DNA from: a virus | DNA: 64,000 bases | IMG/VR virus record: IMGVR_UViG_3300025640_000009 | Span: 1-64,000 of that record | Strand: one strand, 5' to 3' | Part shown: positions 30,070 through 37,884 of the stretch, one piece after another | Numbering within the stretch: the first letter of the stretch is position 1 | Layout of the letters: each line of letters starts with the position of its first letter | Notes under the pieces: model-generated | The model's input: only the letters and a program-made list of their open reading frames with translations | Databases searched by the model: none | What the model was told of the DNA's origin: nothing | Position numbers and translations under genes: made by a program

Positions 30070-30768
30070 ATGTCAATTGATAACTTAAAATCTATAGTTG
30101 GTAAAAGAGGTGGCTTAGCAAAGACTAATCGCTTTCTTACGATCTTTACTCCGCCATCACAGAGTCTTTTAAACTTAGATCCATTTGATATCATTGGTCG
30201 TTTATTAGATGGCAGCTCATTTAATGCAAAGAGTCTTATATCAGATCCTAGAGATATTGCATTCTTATGTGAGTCGACTCAGATGCCTGGTCGTAGTTTT
30301 AATACATTGGATATATCAGCTGAAAGAGAAACTTTAAAGATACCTAATGGTTTTATTGATGACGACGTTACAATGACCTTCTATCTTACGAATGATTATT
30401 ATATGAAAGATATGTTCGAAACATGGATGTCATCAATTGTAGATACAGAAAATTATCAATTAGGATATAAAGCAAATTATCAAACAGATATCGTTATTCA
30501 GCAACTAAATGATTTCGATAAAAATGTATACGGAATAAGATTATTAAATGCTTATCCAATTAGTATAGCAGCAATTGAATTAAATAACTCATCAGAGAAT
30601 TCATTGCAAAAAATAAGTGTAACATTTGCTTATGATCGATATATACCAGAGAATTTTGTACAGTCGAAAATATCACAAGCAATATCAGCAATACCAAATT
30701 TACCATTTGACATTAAATTACCAAGTAAATTAACAAGTGGATTAGAAACATTTAGATCATTATTTTAA
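30070..30768 (+). CDS. Tail tube-fold protein (gp19/gp54-like)
   Basis: 232 residues from the ATG at 30070, five bases after the preceding stop; a start 39 bases earlier is possible but would overlap. Motifs fit the T4 gp19-type tube family: GGLAKTNRFLTIFTPP, FLCESTQMPGRSFNT, DVTMTFYLTNDYYMKDMFET, YGIRLLNAYPISIAAIELNN and KISVTFAYDRYIPE. It could be the tube protein itself or the gp54 initiator. The rest of the tail genes are outside the window, so I leave the symbol open. Confidence 0.75.
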   Translation: MSIDNLKSIVGKRGGLAKTNRFLTIFTPPSQSLLNLDPFDIIGRLLDGSSFNAKSLISDPRDIAFLCESTQMPGRSFNTLDISAERETLKIPNGFIDDDVTMTFYLTNDYYMKDMFETWMSSIVDTENYQLGYKANYQTDIVIQQLNDFDKNVYGIRLLNAYPISIAAIELNNSSENSLQKISVTFAYDRYIPENFVQSKISQAISAIPNLPFDIKLPSKLTSGLETFRSLF

Positions 30769-30785
30769 TATTATAGGAGTTTATT

Positions 30786-31493
30786 ATGGCGTTACCAGTA
30801 TTGAATGCTGCGAAGTATAAGACAATTGTACCATCACTAGGAAAGGAAGTAGAGTATAGACCTTACTTAGTAAAAGAAGAAAAGATCTTAATGATTGCAA
30901 TGGAATCACAAGATCAACAACAAATTTTAGGAGCTATTAAAGACGTAATTAGTAGCTGTGTGTATGATGATCTAAATATCAATCAATTAACGATGTTTGA
31001 TTTAGAAGCATTATTCTTAAAGCTTAGATCTAAATCGGTTGGTGAATCTACCGAAGTAAAAGCTAAGTGTGAAGAGTGCGATCATGAACATAAAGAATTG
31101 ATTCGCTTTGACGATATTAAAACGCCAGTTATGGATAGTGGTAATACAACTATTAAGTTAACGGCTGATGTCGGTTTAACACTATCGTATCCTAAGGTTG
31201 GAGATATTGGAAAACATCAATCGGATAAATTAGAATCACTTGCTGGTATTATGGAAGTATTAATTGATTGTATTGAATCAATCTATGATGCTGATAATGT
31301 TTATCTAGCAAGTGATTCGAAAAGAGAAGAATTAAAGGATTTTATTGATTCATTGAATAGTGATCAGTTTACTAAATTGACATCATACTTTGAAACTATC
31401 CCAGCACTTAAATATGAATTAGAATATAAGTGCGAAGAATGTGGTCATGATAATAAAATTGTGTTAAGTGGCTTACAAAGTTTTTTTGGTTAA
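30786..31493 (+). CDS. 26: Baseplate hub assembly protein gp26
   Basis: 235 residues. The start, with LPVLNAAKYKTIVPSLGKEV, YRPYLVKEEKILMIAMES and the later MFDLEALFLKLRSKSVGE, is typical of the T4_baseplate (gp26) family. Two CxxC pairs (CEECDHEH near residue 98 and CEECGHDN near residue 217) suggest bound zinc. ATAGGAG precedes the ATG. The last codons before the stop are AGT TTT TTT GGT, containing a T7 slippery run; see the frameshift entry. In T4 gp26 and gp51 are needed for hub assembly but are absent from the finished tail. Confidence 0.9.
   Translation: MALPVLNAAKYKTIVPSLGKEVEYRPYLVKEEKILMIAMESQDQQQILGAIKDVISSCVYDDLNINQLTMFDLEALFLKLRSKSVGESTEVKAKCEECDHEHKELIRFDDIKTPVMDSGNTTIKLTADVGLTLSYPKVGDIGKHQSDKLESLAGIMEVLIDCIESIYDADNVYLASDSKREELKDFIDSLNSDQFTKLTSYFETIPALKYELEYKCEECGHDNKIVLSGLQSFFG
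31481..31487 (+). promoter_or_regulatory. Slippery heptamer T TTT TTT, probable -1 frameshift site
   Basis: Seven T in phase X XXY YYZ relative to gene 26 (AGT TTT TTT GGT TAA), six bases upstream of the gp26 stop. A -1 slip avoids the stop and enters the gp51 frame at TGG (31487). A weak stem (TAAGC 31491-31495 with GCTTA further on) starts three bases downstream. The predicted fusion is 297 residues. Confidence 0.7.
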
Positions 31494-31678
31494 GCCTCTC
31501 TCACGATAGCTTATATAACCATTATAAGACAAACTTTGCGATGATGCAGCACCATGGATATAGTTTAACAGAGTTAGATAACATGGTGCCGTGGGAACGT
31601 GAGATCTATACTACATTATTACAGGAACATATTAAAGAAGAAAACGAACGACTTAAGCAACAACAAAATAGGAAATAA
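31487..31678 (+). CDS. 51: gp51-like hub assembly catalyst, read by -1 frameshift from gene 26
   Basis: 63 codons in the -1 frame after the slip. The protein includes SLYNHYKTNFAMMQHHGYSL and TELDNMVPWEREIY, a pattern I recognise from gp51 / tail-assembly-chaperone proteins. The frame has no ATG, GTG or TTG until the ATG at 31541, which would give a 45-residue protein without the first conserved part (HYKTNF) and has no Shine-Dalgarno. Production as a gp26-gp51 fusion therefore explains the conserved upstream residues best. Internal initiation at 31541 is the alternative. Confidence 0.75.
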   Translation, partial: WLSLSHDSLYNHYKTNFAMMQHHGYSLTELDNMVPWEREIYTTLLQEHIKEENERLKQQQNRK

Positions 31679-31680
31679 TT

Positions 31681-31995
31681 ATGTCAGAAGATAAAGTATT
31701 CCACCCCGCAGATACTAACGGTGATGGTAAGGTATCTAGCGAAGAGGAAGCAATGTATCTTGAGTTTAAACGAAAAGAACTCGAAGATGCAGATGCTATG
31801 CGTGATGCTCAACGCAACATGACATGGTTTGCTTTAGGTGGATTACTCTTATATCCCTTTGCTGTTGTCCTTGCATCTCTAGCAGGTCTAGACCAAGCTC
31901 AGGAAACACTGGGTGATATGGCACCAACATATTTTGTTGCTGTTGCCGGTATCGTCGCTGCGTTCTTTGGTACACAAGCTCTTAAAAAGAAATAG
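31681..31995 (+). CDS. Membrane protein with an EF-hand loop
   Basis: 104 residues. Residues 11-22 (DTNGDGKVSSEE) form a canonical 12-residue EF-hand loop with Asp, Asn, Asp, Lys, Ser and Glu at positions 1, 3, 5, 7, 9 and 12. A charged helix follows, then two hydrophobic segments (about 49-67 and 82-98) and a short Lys tail, so the topology is probably both ends inside. AGGAAATAATT precedes the ATG. It sits between gp51 and the tape measure in the late operon. Calcium binding is a motif prediction; the role is unknown. Confidence 0.65.
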   Translation: MSEDKVFHPADTNGDGKVSSEEEAMYLEFKRKELEDADAMRDAQRNMTWFALGGLLLYPFAVVLASLAGLDQAQETLGDMAPTYFVAVAGIVAAFFGTQALKKK

Positions 31996-32004
31996 GTATA
32001 AGTT

Positions 32005-33546
32005 ATGGCTAAGATGAAACCAGATCCAAAAAAGAAAAAGAAAGAATTTGACCCCAGCAAATTGTCTGATAAGCAATTGGAATCAGGGTTTGGTGGAAAG
32101 GATGCTCAGGGTATTGCACAGCTCGCCGCTGCAATTAAAGAGCAGAATAAAGAACAGCAAAGTAAAAAAACTGATACTGAAAGAAATGACTTACTCAGTC
32201 AATTAGTAGCTGACACAGATCGTAAGGATAAGCTAGGTAAGACTAATGCATTATCTATACAAAAATCTTTTGCAGAAACATCTGAAAGATTAAAAACTGC
32301 TATAGCTTCTGGTGATCAAAAACAAATTGACTTAGAAACAAAAAACCAAGAGAGTGTACTTACAAGTGCAGAACAAGAAAGAAAACGTAGGGAAGCTCAA
32401 AAGGCAAACAAAAAACAAAATAAGTTACTTGAAGGAATTAAAGGATCTATAGGTAACCTTGCTAGCAAATTTAAAGATAATGCCGGCTTCTTAGCAGGCC
32501 TAGCTGGTGTTGCATTAGCAATATTCAATCCGGTTAAACTACAAGAATATATTGATCGTACTGTAGCGGTTATTATCGATGCGTTTGATATTGTTTCAAA
32601 ACTATTCGAAGGTGACTTTAAAGGTGCATTAGAATTATTTAAAGAAAACTGGAAAGATATATCTCTTGCTTTAGGTTTAGTCGTAGCACTTAACTTTGGT
32701 AAGATCGTAAAGGTTATTGGTATAGTTAAAAATGGCATGATGGGTATTCAAGCTGCCATGGCTGCAGCTGGTATTGGATTAGGTCCTGCCATATTAATTG
32801 GCGCGGCCATAGCCCTAACGATTGCAGCTCTTGTAAAAACCTTTCAAAAAGTAAAAAGTGTATTCGATGAAACTGGATCTGCATTCGAAGCATTTAAAGC
32901 CGGCTTAGTTGAATTTCCTGCACAAATATTTGGTATTCCTTTTAATTTACTTAAAAAGGCAATGACATTTATGGCAGATCTCTTTGGATTAGAAACAAAA
33001 TACGATCCTGATTTTGATTTTGTTGCGATGTTTAGAAATCTTTTTACGTCTATACAAGACGGCATTATTGGTTTTGTTAATGGTGCTATTAAAATATTTA
33101 GTGATTTTAGTTTTACTGATCTATTTTCCACTATACAAGATAAGATGAATCAAGTATTTGATGATCTAGTTGAAAGATTTAGTCAATTAAAACTTATCAT
33201 TAAAGCTTTTGGGGCTGGTGCATTTGCAGCTATTAAAGCCGCAGCACCTGGTGGAGAATCACCTAGTGAAGCTTATACTCGAGTGTATGCTGAAGTAATG
33301 TCAACCGGCAGTGCTACCGATAAGGTTGATAAGCTTGAAGTATCAGCTGATGATCGTGGTGATGAGTTGGATATGTCTTCTATGAATAATAAGATGGAAG
33401 GACAATTCTTCAATCAAGCAGCTGCTCCAGTTACTATAACTAATGTTGATAACTCAAGTAGATCTAATTCAAATACAAGTGTCGTTAGTGGTCGTTCTGG
33501 TCGTAAGAGAGGTTTTGGAACGAGTACTGAATTGGCTTATGGCTAA
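32005..33546 (+). CDS. Probable tail tape measure / hub protein (gp29-like)
   Basis: 513 residues. The N-terminal 150 residues are highly charged coiled coil (Lys/Glu/Gln). A hydrophobic helical core follows (about 155-330; FLAGLAGVALAIFNPVKL and GIGLGPAILIGAAIALTIAA), then amphipathic helices and a disordered Ser/Asn/Gly-rich tail. This is the composition of phage tape measures and of proteins that insert into the host inner membrane. Position after gp26-gp51 matches T4 gp29. Direct sequence similarity to gp29 was not recognised, so the call is mainly from architecture and order. Confidence 0.55.
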   Translation: MAKMKPDPKKKKKEFDPSKLSDKQLESGFGGKDAQGIAQLAAAIKEQNKEQQSKKTDTERNDLLSQLVADTDRKDKLGKTNALSIQKSFAETSERLKTAIASGDQKQIDLETKNQESVLTSAEQERKRREAQKANKKQNKLLEGIKGSIGNLASKFKDNAGFLAGLAGVALAIFNPVKLQEYIDRTVAVIIDAFDIVSKLFEGDFKGALELFKENWKDISLALGLVVALNFGKIVKVIGIVKNGMMGIQAAMAAAGIGLGPAILIGAAIALTIAALVKTFQKVKSVFDETGSAFEAFKAGLVEFPAQIFGIPFNLLKKAMTFMADLFGLETKYDPDFDFVAMFRNLFTSIQDGIIGFVNGAIKIFSDFSFTDLFSTIQDKMNQVFDDLVERFSQLKLIIKAFGAGAFAAIKAAAPGGESPSEAYTRVYAEVMSTGSATDKVDKLEVSADDRGDELDMSSMNNKMEGQFFNQAAAPVTITNVDNSSRSNSNTSVVSGRSGRKRGFGTSTELAYG

Positions 33547-33547
33547 T

Positions 33548-33575
33548 AAAAAAAAGGAGCCCCGAAGGACTCCTT
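33548..33575 (-). terminator. Intrinsic terminator for the gp32 side
   Basis: Stem AAGGAG-(mismatch)-CC / GG-CTCCTT closed by a CGAA tetraloop, followed on the minus strand by eight T. It stops minus-strand transcripts coming from gene 32. Confidence 0.75.
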
Positions 33576-33589
33576 AAGCGTGTTGCCTG

Positions 33590-33612
33590 GCGGTATACAC
33601 CGCTCTTTATTA
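33590..33612 (+). terminator. Intrinsic terminator for the plus-strand late operon
   Basis: Perfect stem GCGGT / ACCGC with a four-base loop, followed by TCTTTATTATT. It lies 44 bases after the tape-measure stop, back to back with the minus-strand terminator. Confidence 0.65.
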
Positions 33613-33617
33613 TTATA

Positions 33618-34511
33618 CTATGATTCTTGTGCTAACTTAGCGAAGTAACTAAGGGTATCATCTTCAGCTTCAGCAGTTGGTGCTGCACCAGCAGGAGCTT
33701 CAGTGTATGTTGGTTCAGCCAATGTCTGAGCTACTGCAGGTTCTGCTACTGCCGCATGACCAGCATCAACACCTAATACCTTATTAAACTTAGCTTTAAG
33801 TTCAGCATAAGTCTTATAGTTTTCAGCCTTAGTGAAGTCTGCTAATGAATGAACCTTAGCATATACTTCTTCTAGCTTTTCTTCGTCTGAGTTAAACAGA
33901 GCTGATTGATTACCGAACTCTGACTTATCGTAGTTTACCCAACCTTCAACTTTACGAATCTTGATCTTAAAGTCAGCACCTTCCCAGAAATCGTAAGGGT
34001 TAACTGGATCTTCATCTTGGAATTGAGGCTGCATCACGTCCATGATCTTGTCGAAGATCTTCTTACCAAACTTATAAAGGAATACCTTACCTTCATTTTG
34101 TGGATTAGATGGATCTGATACAACAAGCACATTTGACACATAGTGTAAACGACGTTTGCGTTCGCGAGCAAGAGCTTTATCTTCATCTCGACCAGTATTC
34201 CATAGGATTGCATTTGCTTCTCCAACAGGATCATCTTGGCCAATAGAAGTTAATGAGTTTTCGATATACCACATACCGGTTGGTCCTTGAAAGCCATGAT
34301 CCCAATAACGAGCCCATGGTAAATCTTCACCTTCCTTGGGTGGAAGGAAACGAATTACTGCATAGCCATTACCAGCTTTATCACGAGTAGGCTTCCAAAA
34401 ACGGTCATCACCGTATGATTTTGTTTCTGCTTTTTGAGATACAGCTTCTGCTGCTTGAACGAGTTTGTCGATAGACGAGCCACGACTAGATTTTAAATTA
34501 CTTAAAGACAT
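33618..34511 (-). CDS. 32: Single-stranded DNA-binding protein gp32
   Basis: 297 residues (T4: 301). Core motifs are present: YAVIRFLPP, LPWARYWDHGFQGPTGMWYI, RKRRLHYVSNVLVVSDPSNP and YKFGKKIFDKIMDVMQPQF. The N-terminal basic segment (SLSNLKSSRGSSIDKL) fits the cooperativity region, and the C-terminus is acidic. The T4 zinc ligands (His and three Cys) are replaced, with no Cys in the stretch IENSLTSIGQDDPVGEANAI. gp32 coats ssDNA and organises replication, recombination and repair. An early promoter and GGAGAA leader precede it. Confidence 0.95.
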   Translation of the reverse strand: MSLSNLKSSRGSSIDKLVQAAEAVSQKAETKSYGDDRFWKPTRDKAGNGYAVIRFLPPKEGEDLPWARYWDHGFQGPTGMWYIENSLTSIGQDDPVGEANAILWNTGRDEDKALARERKRRLHYVSNVLVVSDPSNPQNEGKVFLYKFGKKIFDKIMDVMQPQFQDEDPVNPYDFWEGADFKIKIRKVEGWVNYDKSEFGNQSALFNSDEEKLEEVYAKVHSLADFTKAENYKTYAELKAKFNKVLGVDAGHAAVAEPAVAQTLAEPTYTEAPAGAAPTAEAEDDTLSYFAKLAQES

Positions 34512-34576
34512 ATTGTTTTCTCCAATGTATGTTTTGTATTTTCTGAATTATCCACTTTATTCATAATGTAATGTAT

Positions 34577-34605
34577 ATTATAACACATTATCACTAACTT
34601 GTAAA
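34577..34605 (-). promoter_or_regulatory. Early promoter for gene 32
   Basis: TTTACA, 17-base spacer, TGTTATAAT on the minus strand, overlapping the end of gene 59. The leader to the gp32 ATG is about 60 bases and contains GGAGAA. Confidence 0.8.
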
Positions 34606-35181
34606 GGACTTTGTTACGATCTTTATCATCTTATCTCGGTCAATCGAAACAAATGGATCGTACTTCTGAACTTTACGAGACAGATCAGGCCACATGATTG
34701 TCTCTGTTATTTGTTTATCTGCCTTCTCCATAAACCTTGTGAGTTTATTTAGTATGACCACAGTTTCTAAACAAATTTCTTGCTGTAAGAATGCATTGAT
34801 AACTACTGGGTATTCGTTATCCTTACACTCCAACATTTCATCGAATGAGTTGACCATCGATGATAATATATTTATATCACTTTTAAACCTATACGATAAT
34901 GATTCATGGACTTTAACCATATCGTTATAGTTAGTCTCTCCATCAAGGCCTAGCATATCACCGACATACTTGACGTCCTGTATAAAGTTTGATACATAAT
35001 ACTTTAATAGATCCTTGCCATAACTCTTACCGAGCTTGGCAAAGAAATACTTGTCTCTCCGTTTAAAGAAAGACTGAGGATTAACTCGAGTTTTATAATG
35101 ATACTTTACTGCATCATATCCGTCTGTTTCGAAATGAAGCTTGAGTGCATTATAAAGTTTGTATGACTCAAATGGATCCAT
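34594..35181 (-). CDS. 59: Helicase loader gp59
   Basis: 195 residues from the ATG at 35181, which comes directly after the dsbA stop; an upstream ATG at 35244 would overlap dsbA by 62 bases and add residues not expected at the family's start. Motifs agree with T4 gp59 (217 residues): ESYKLYNALKLHFETDGYDA, FKRRDKYFFAKLGKSYGKDL and a helical C-terminal domain. gp59 loads the gp41 helicase on gp32-coated forks. The order 33-dsbA-59-32 is as in T4. Confidence 0.88.
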   Translation of the reverse strand: MDPFESYKLYNALKLHFETDGYDAVKYHYKTRVNPQSFFKRRDKYFFAKLGKSYGKDLLKYYVSNFIQDVKYVGDMLGLDGETNYNDMVKVHESLSYRFKSDINILSSMVNSFDEMLECKDNEYPVVINAFLQQEICLETVVILNKLTRFMEKADKQITETIMWPDLSRKVQKYDPFVSIDRDKMIKIVTKSFTS

Positions 35182-35182
35182 C

Positions 35183-35443
35183 TTACTTAAGACATGATTC
35201 ATATAATGCTTCCAAGTCTTCCATTTCGCCAGTGACTTGAGCAAGAGTTTGCTTATGGTATACGTTAGCTAACTTACGTAGATGCTTCTTATCGATACCA
35301 ACCTTATCGTTTAATTCTTCAATAGCTTCTTTGATGAAGTTCTTTTCAGACTCAATGCGAACCATAGAGTTAGATAACTCAGTCATTGCATCTTTGATGA
35401 TTTTACGATCTGCGTCTGATGATGGAATAATAATTGTGCTCAT
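35183..35443 (-). CDS. dsbA: DsbA-like double-stranded DNA-binding protein
   Basis: 86 residues (T4 DsbA: 89). Shared features: an N-terminal KxxxxE helix (DAMTELSNSMVRIESEKNFI), LNDKVGIDKKHLRKLANVYH, then acidic EMEDLEALYE near the C-terminus, aligned with T4 FNRLLALYHKDN. In T4 the protein binds dsDNA and enhances late transcription. It lies between gp33 and gp59 as in T4. Confidence 0.78.
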   Translation of the reverse strand: MSTIIIPSSDADRKIIKDAMTELSNSMVRIESEKNFIKEAIEELNDKVGIDKKHLRKLANVYHKQTLAQVTGEMEDLEALYESCLK

Positions 35444-35452
35444 GGTGTTTTC

Positions 35453-35668
35453 CTATAATGGTAGTTTATTGCCGGGTGTTGTTGTAATTAATTTTAATTC
35501 TGATGCTTCTACTTCTAGCTTCTGTCTAATTGAATCGGATAACAGCCGTTTGACGTTACTGTATTCCATTCCACGTTCTTCAACTATATGTGTAATAGCA
35601 TCGATATAACTTAGTTTCTTTGTTGCGACTAACATTTCGACTGCTGAAGAAAATCTCTTCTTAGTCAT
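35453..35668 (-). CDS. 33: Late transcription co-activator gp33
   Basis: 71 residues from the ATG at 35668; an upstream ATG at 35719 lies inside the previous gene. The sequence MTKKRFSSAVEMLVATKKLS, YIDAITHIVEERGMEY and a C-terminus ending NKLPL match gp33 of marine T4-like phages. gp33 binds the RNA polymerase flap and, together with gp55 and gp45, activates late promoters. This supports reading the TATAAATA boxes as late promoters. Confidence 0.8.
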   Translation of the reverse strand: MTKKRFSSAVEMLVATKKLSYIDAITHIVEERGMEYSNVKRLLSDSIRQKLEVEASELKLITTTPGNKLPL

Positions 35669-35691
35669 AATCTTATAGTCTTTTAGTTCAC

Positions 35692-36858
35692 TCAATTGAT
35701 GACCCTCAGTATAATGCAATCCTTATTGATACGGCCAGCTGGTACACTGACCTTCGTGGTGAGACCCTTAAAGACATTATCAATCTGCTTCTGTGTCTTC
35801 TTAAGAATTTGTGGTAGTATATCATCAGGCTTACGAAGCGTACATGATCTACTTAATTTGTCGTCGAAGTTCTTTAATGATGACCCTGATACCATAAAGC
35901 CATTAGCATGATCAGTTATAAACTCTGTTATTTTCTTTTGTTTAACATTGTAGATGTATAAGACCTTAGCACCTGGGATTTGAATAGGGCTGATGGACGC
36001 TAGCTTACTTTCATTATCATCCTTAAGGTAATTAAGCTTAGCCACTTGTTTGTCTGATGCCTTAGGTTTAGAAGCCCGTGGCTTACGTACAGCTTTATTT
36101 GCAAGTTGCGCTTTCTCAATATCATCTAAGACTATAGTTAATTGTTTCATAGCCTTTTTAATATTAGGACGTGACCAATGAGAATACGCGTCGACTGCTT
36201 GTTCACAATCTTTAGTGTATGCATCATTAAGTTCAGTATATAATAGTGTGATCTTATCAGCAAACATTTTTACTGATGGTCCTTTTACGTCATGGCGTTT
36301 AATTGCATTATAAGCATCAAACTTTGTATTAAAGTCTTTATCAAACCAACCTTCAACCACAGTCTCATCAAATTCGTTATAGATTGTTTCCATCATTTTA
36401 GTACGCATACGATCTTGAATCGATATTACAACCTTTGATATATTATCATCTTTAACGACTTTATCAACGATTAACTTACCTTGTTCAATTAAATCTTGTA
36501 CATGAATCTTAAGCAACTCACGTTCAGCTTTACGATAATTAAATCCAGTAAAGTGTACTGCTACAAGTTTTGATATAGGTAAAAAGCGAATATCAGAAAC
36601 CTTTTTAAGATTCTTTAAGTCATCCTTAGAAACTTTAAGGAATTCTTTAGCATAACGTACTGCATATGACTTAAAGTCTTTTGGCTTACACTTATAGTTA
36701 AACCAATTTGCAGCATTACTCCATTCGTTCCAATAAATCTTTGGATCTGTTGGTGTAGTTTTTGCATCGTACACTGGCATCGAACCATGGTATTGGCCAT
36801 CAATAGTATTTCTATTGCCTCGGCCTTTAGCTCGCTTCTTATCTAATTCTGCTGACAT
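35692..36858 (-). CDS. Conserved phage protein, unknown, first gene of the gp33 operon
   Basis: 388 residues, Lys/Asp-rich. The N-terminus is basic (DKKRAKGRGNRNTIDGQYHG). Residues about 30-100 have WNEWSNAANWFNYKCKPKDF and YAVRYAKEF, and a Lys/Pro-rich linker lies near residue 265 (KPRASKPKASDKQVAKL). The C-terminal domain has KVLYIYNVKQKKITEF followed by LKNFDDKLSRSCTLRKP, the pattern of a protein seen in several marine T4-like phages. I know of no function. The overlap with gp33 and its early promoter suggest an early DNA- or RNA-related role. Confidence 0.6.
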   Translation of the reverse strand: MSAELDKKRAKGRGNRNTIDGQYHGSMPVYDAKTTPTDPKIYWNEWSNAANWFNYKCKPKDFKSYAVRYAKEFLKVSKDDLKNLKKVSDIRFLPISKLVAVHFTGFNYRKAERELLKIHVQDLIEQGKLIVDKVVKDDNISKVVISIQDRMRTKMMETIYNEFDETVVEGWFDKDFNTKFDAYNAIKRHDVKGPSVKMFADKITLLYTELNDAYTKDCEQAVDAYSHWSRPNIKKAMKQLTIVLDDIEKAQLANKAVRKPRASKPKASDKQVAKLNYLKDDNESKLASISPIQIPGAKVLYIYNVKQKKITEFITDHANGFMVSGSSLKNFDDKLSRSCTLRKPDDILPQILKKTQKQIDNVFKGLTTKVSVPAGRINKDCIILRVIN

Positions 36859-36884
36859 TATGTCTCTCCTATAATAATAAATCT

Positions 36885-36913
36885 ATTATATCATACTTTT
36901 AAAGATTTGTAAA
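36885..36913 (-). promoter_or_regulatory. Early promoter for the 388-residue gene
   Basis: TTTACA, 17-base spacer, TGATATAAT on the minus strand; the leader carries AGGAGAGAC just before the ATG at 36858. Confidence 0.8.
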
Positions 36914-36916
36914 CAA

Positions 36917-37213
36917 TTATTTTCCGATATGTTTAATATCACTATTAGGCACTACTTGATAAGTACCTTTATTATAAGCGATAGAAACAGTATACTTTGA
37001 TGAGATCTCTTTCTTATAAGAATCATCTTGCATAGTTTGAGTAGGTGGTTTGAGAGGAGCAGACTTATAATGAACCTGATCCTCGTAGTTAGGATGCACT
37101 GAGCGTACTTCAATTTCTTTAAAGGTACGCTTAAGCTTCTTACATTTGTTTAAAGCTTTAGTTTTACGCTTACGACCTGTATGATCATATCGTAATGAAT
37201 TTGTATGCATCAT
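36917..37213 (-). CDS. Small basic early protein, unknown
   Basis: 98 residues, with a Lys/Arg-rich N-terminal half (TGRKRKTKALNKCKKLKRTF). The start overlaps the previous stop as ATGA, so it is translationally coupled. No family recognised. Such small basic early proteins often bind host nucleic acid or proteins, but nothing specific can be said. Confidence 0.55.
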   Translation of the reverse strand: MMHTNSLRYDHTGRKRKTKALNKCKKLKRTFKEIEVRSVHPNYEDQVHYKSAPLKPPTQTMQDDSYKKEISSKYTVSIAYNKGTYQVVPNSDIKHIGK

Positions 37214-37491
37214 GAGTAATCATCTCGAGATGCTTGATACGCTTCATACATTGGAGAAGCTTTAATGAATGTATCAACTTCTTTTTCAGTATAGTACATG
37301 TTCTTTTCAGAGAAAGCATCAAGATTTGAAGGAGCTTGATGGCCTGCTTTTTTAACAGACTTAGTGAGTGCACGAGTATCTTTAAGAGCAATACGATCTT
37401 GAAGCTTTTGCTTCTTAATAACCTTCTTATGTGATTTTTTGATAAGAGCCAAACGTTGTGCTTTGGTGATGAGAGTAACTTTGTGTGTCAT
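37210..37491 (-). CDS. Small basic early protein, unknown
   Basis: 93 residues. The N-terminal half is strongly basic and helical (ALIKKSHKKVIKKQKLQDRI), and the C-terminus is Tyr-rich. It is preceded by AGGATTATATT, the ribosome-binding context repeated before several neighbouring genes. Unknown function. Confidence 0.55.
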   Translation of the reverse strand: MTHKVTLITKAQRLALIKKSHKKVIKKQKLQDRIALKDTRALTKSVKKAGHQAPSNLDAFSEKNMYYTEKEVDTFIKASPMYEAYQASRDDYS

Positions 37492-37500
37492 AATATAATC

Positions 37501-37701
37501 CTATATGTTAGCTAATAATATTGTTTTGATATCTTCTGCATTCCAACGCGGTACCATTTGACTAGAAATGAACGCAGCAGCTTCATCAATTTCTTCGAAG
37601 TTACTATCAATACCGTTGACAGCGACAGCGTAATAAGATGCAGTGTTTTCGGGATCGGGTAAGACAACTTTAAACGAAATGTAATCTGTAAAGTGAAGCA
37701 T
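37501..37701 (-). CDS. Small early protein, unknown
   Basis: 66 residues, acidic, with a beta-type N-terminus (YISFKVVLPDPENTASYYAV) and a helix containing DEAAAFISSQMVP. AGGATTATATT precedes the ATG. Not recognised. Confidence 0.55.
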   Translation of the reverse strand: MLHFTDYISFKVVLPDPENTASYYAVAVNGIDSNFEEIDEAAAFISSQMVPRWNAEDIKTILLANI

Positions 37702-37710
37702 AATATAATC

Positions 37711-37785
37711 CTATAGGTATTGTAGTGCTAATATAGCAACAGCGATGATAATGGCAAATTGAAACAGAAATCTTAAAACAGGCAT
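37711..37785 (-). CDS. 24-residue membrane peptide
   Basis: MPVLRFLFQFAIIIAVAILA and four more residues form a single hydrophobic helix with one Arg near the N-terminus. GAGAG lies eight bases upstream and an early promoter just before it, and it is the first reading frame of that transcript. It could be a small membrane-acting early peptide. The evidence is length, composition, promoter and ribosome site only. Confidence 0.5.
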   Translation of the reverse strand: MPVLRFLFQFAIIIAVAILALQYL

Positions 37786-37817
37786 AATATACTCTCAACT
37801 CGATTAATTAAGTAACT

Positions 37818-37846
37818 ATTATATCATACCTAGATGATATTGTAAA
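37818..37846 (-). promoter_or_regulatory. Early promoter for the 37 kb small-gene operon
   Basis: TTTACA, 17-base spacer, TGATATAAT. Seven bases upstream of the -35 box lies a 21-base element (37854-37874) that recurs before two other early promoters. Confidence 0.8.
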
Positions 37847-37884
37847 CGTTTATTTTAGACTATTTTGTTATAAGAAAGACGATT

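Noticed and set aside
32397-32738. 113-residue minus-strand frame
   Set aside because: Lies inside the tape-measure gene on the other strand and has no start signals.
34866-34875. Late-type box on the minus strand inside gene 59
   Set aside because: More than 350 bases from the next gene start, which already has an early promoter; probably chance.
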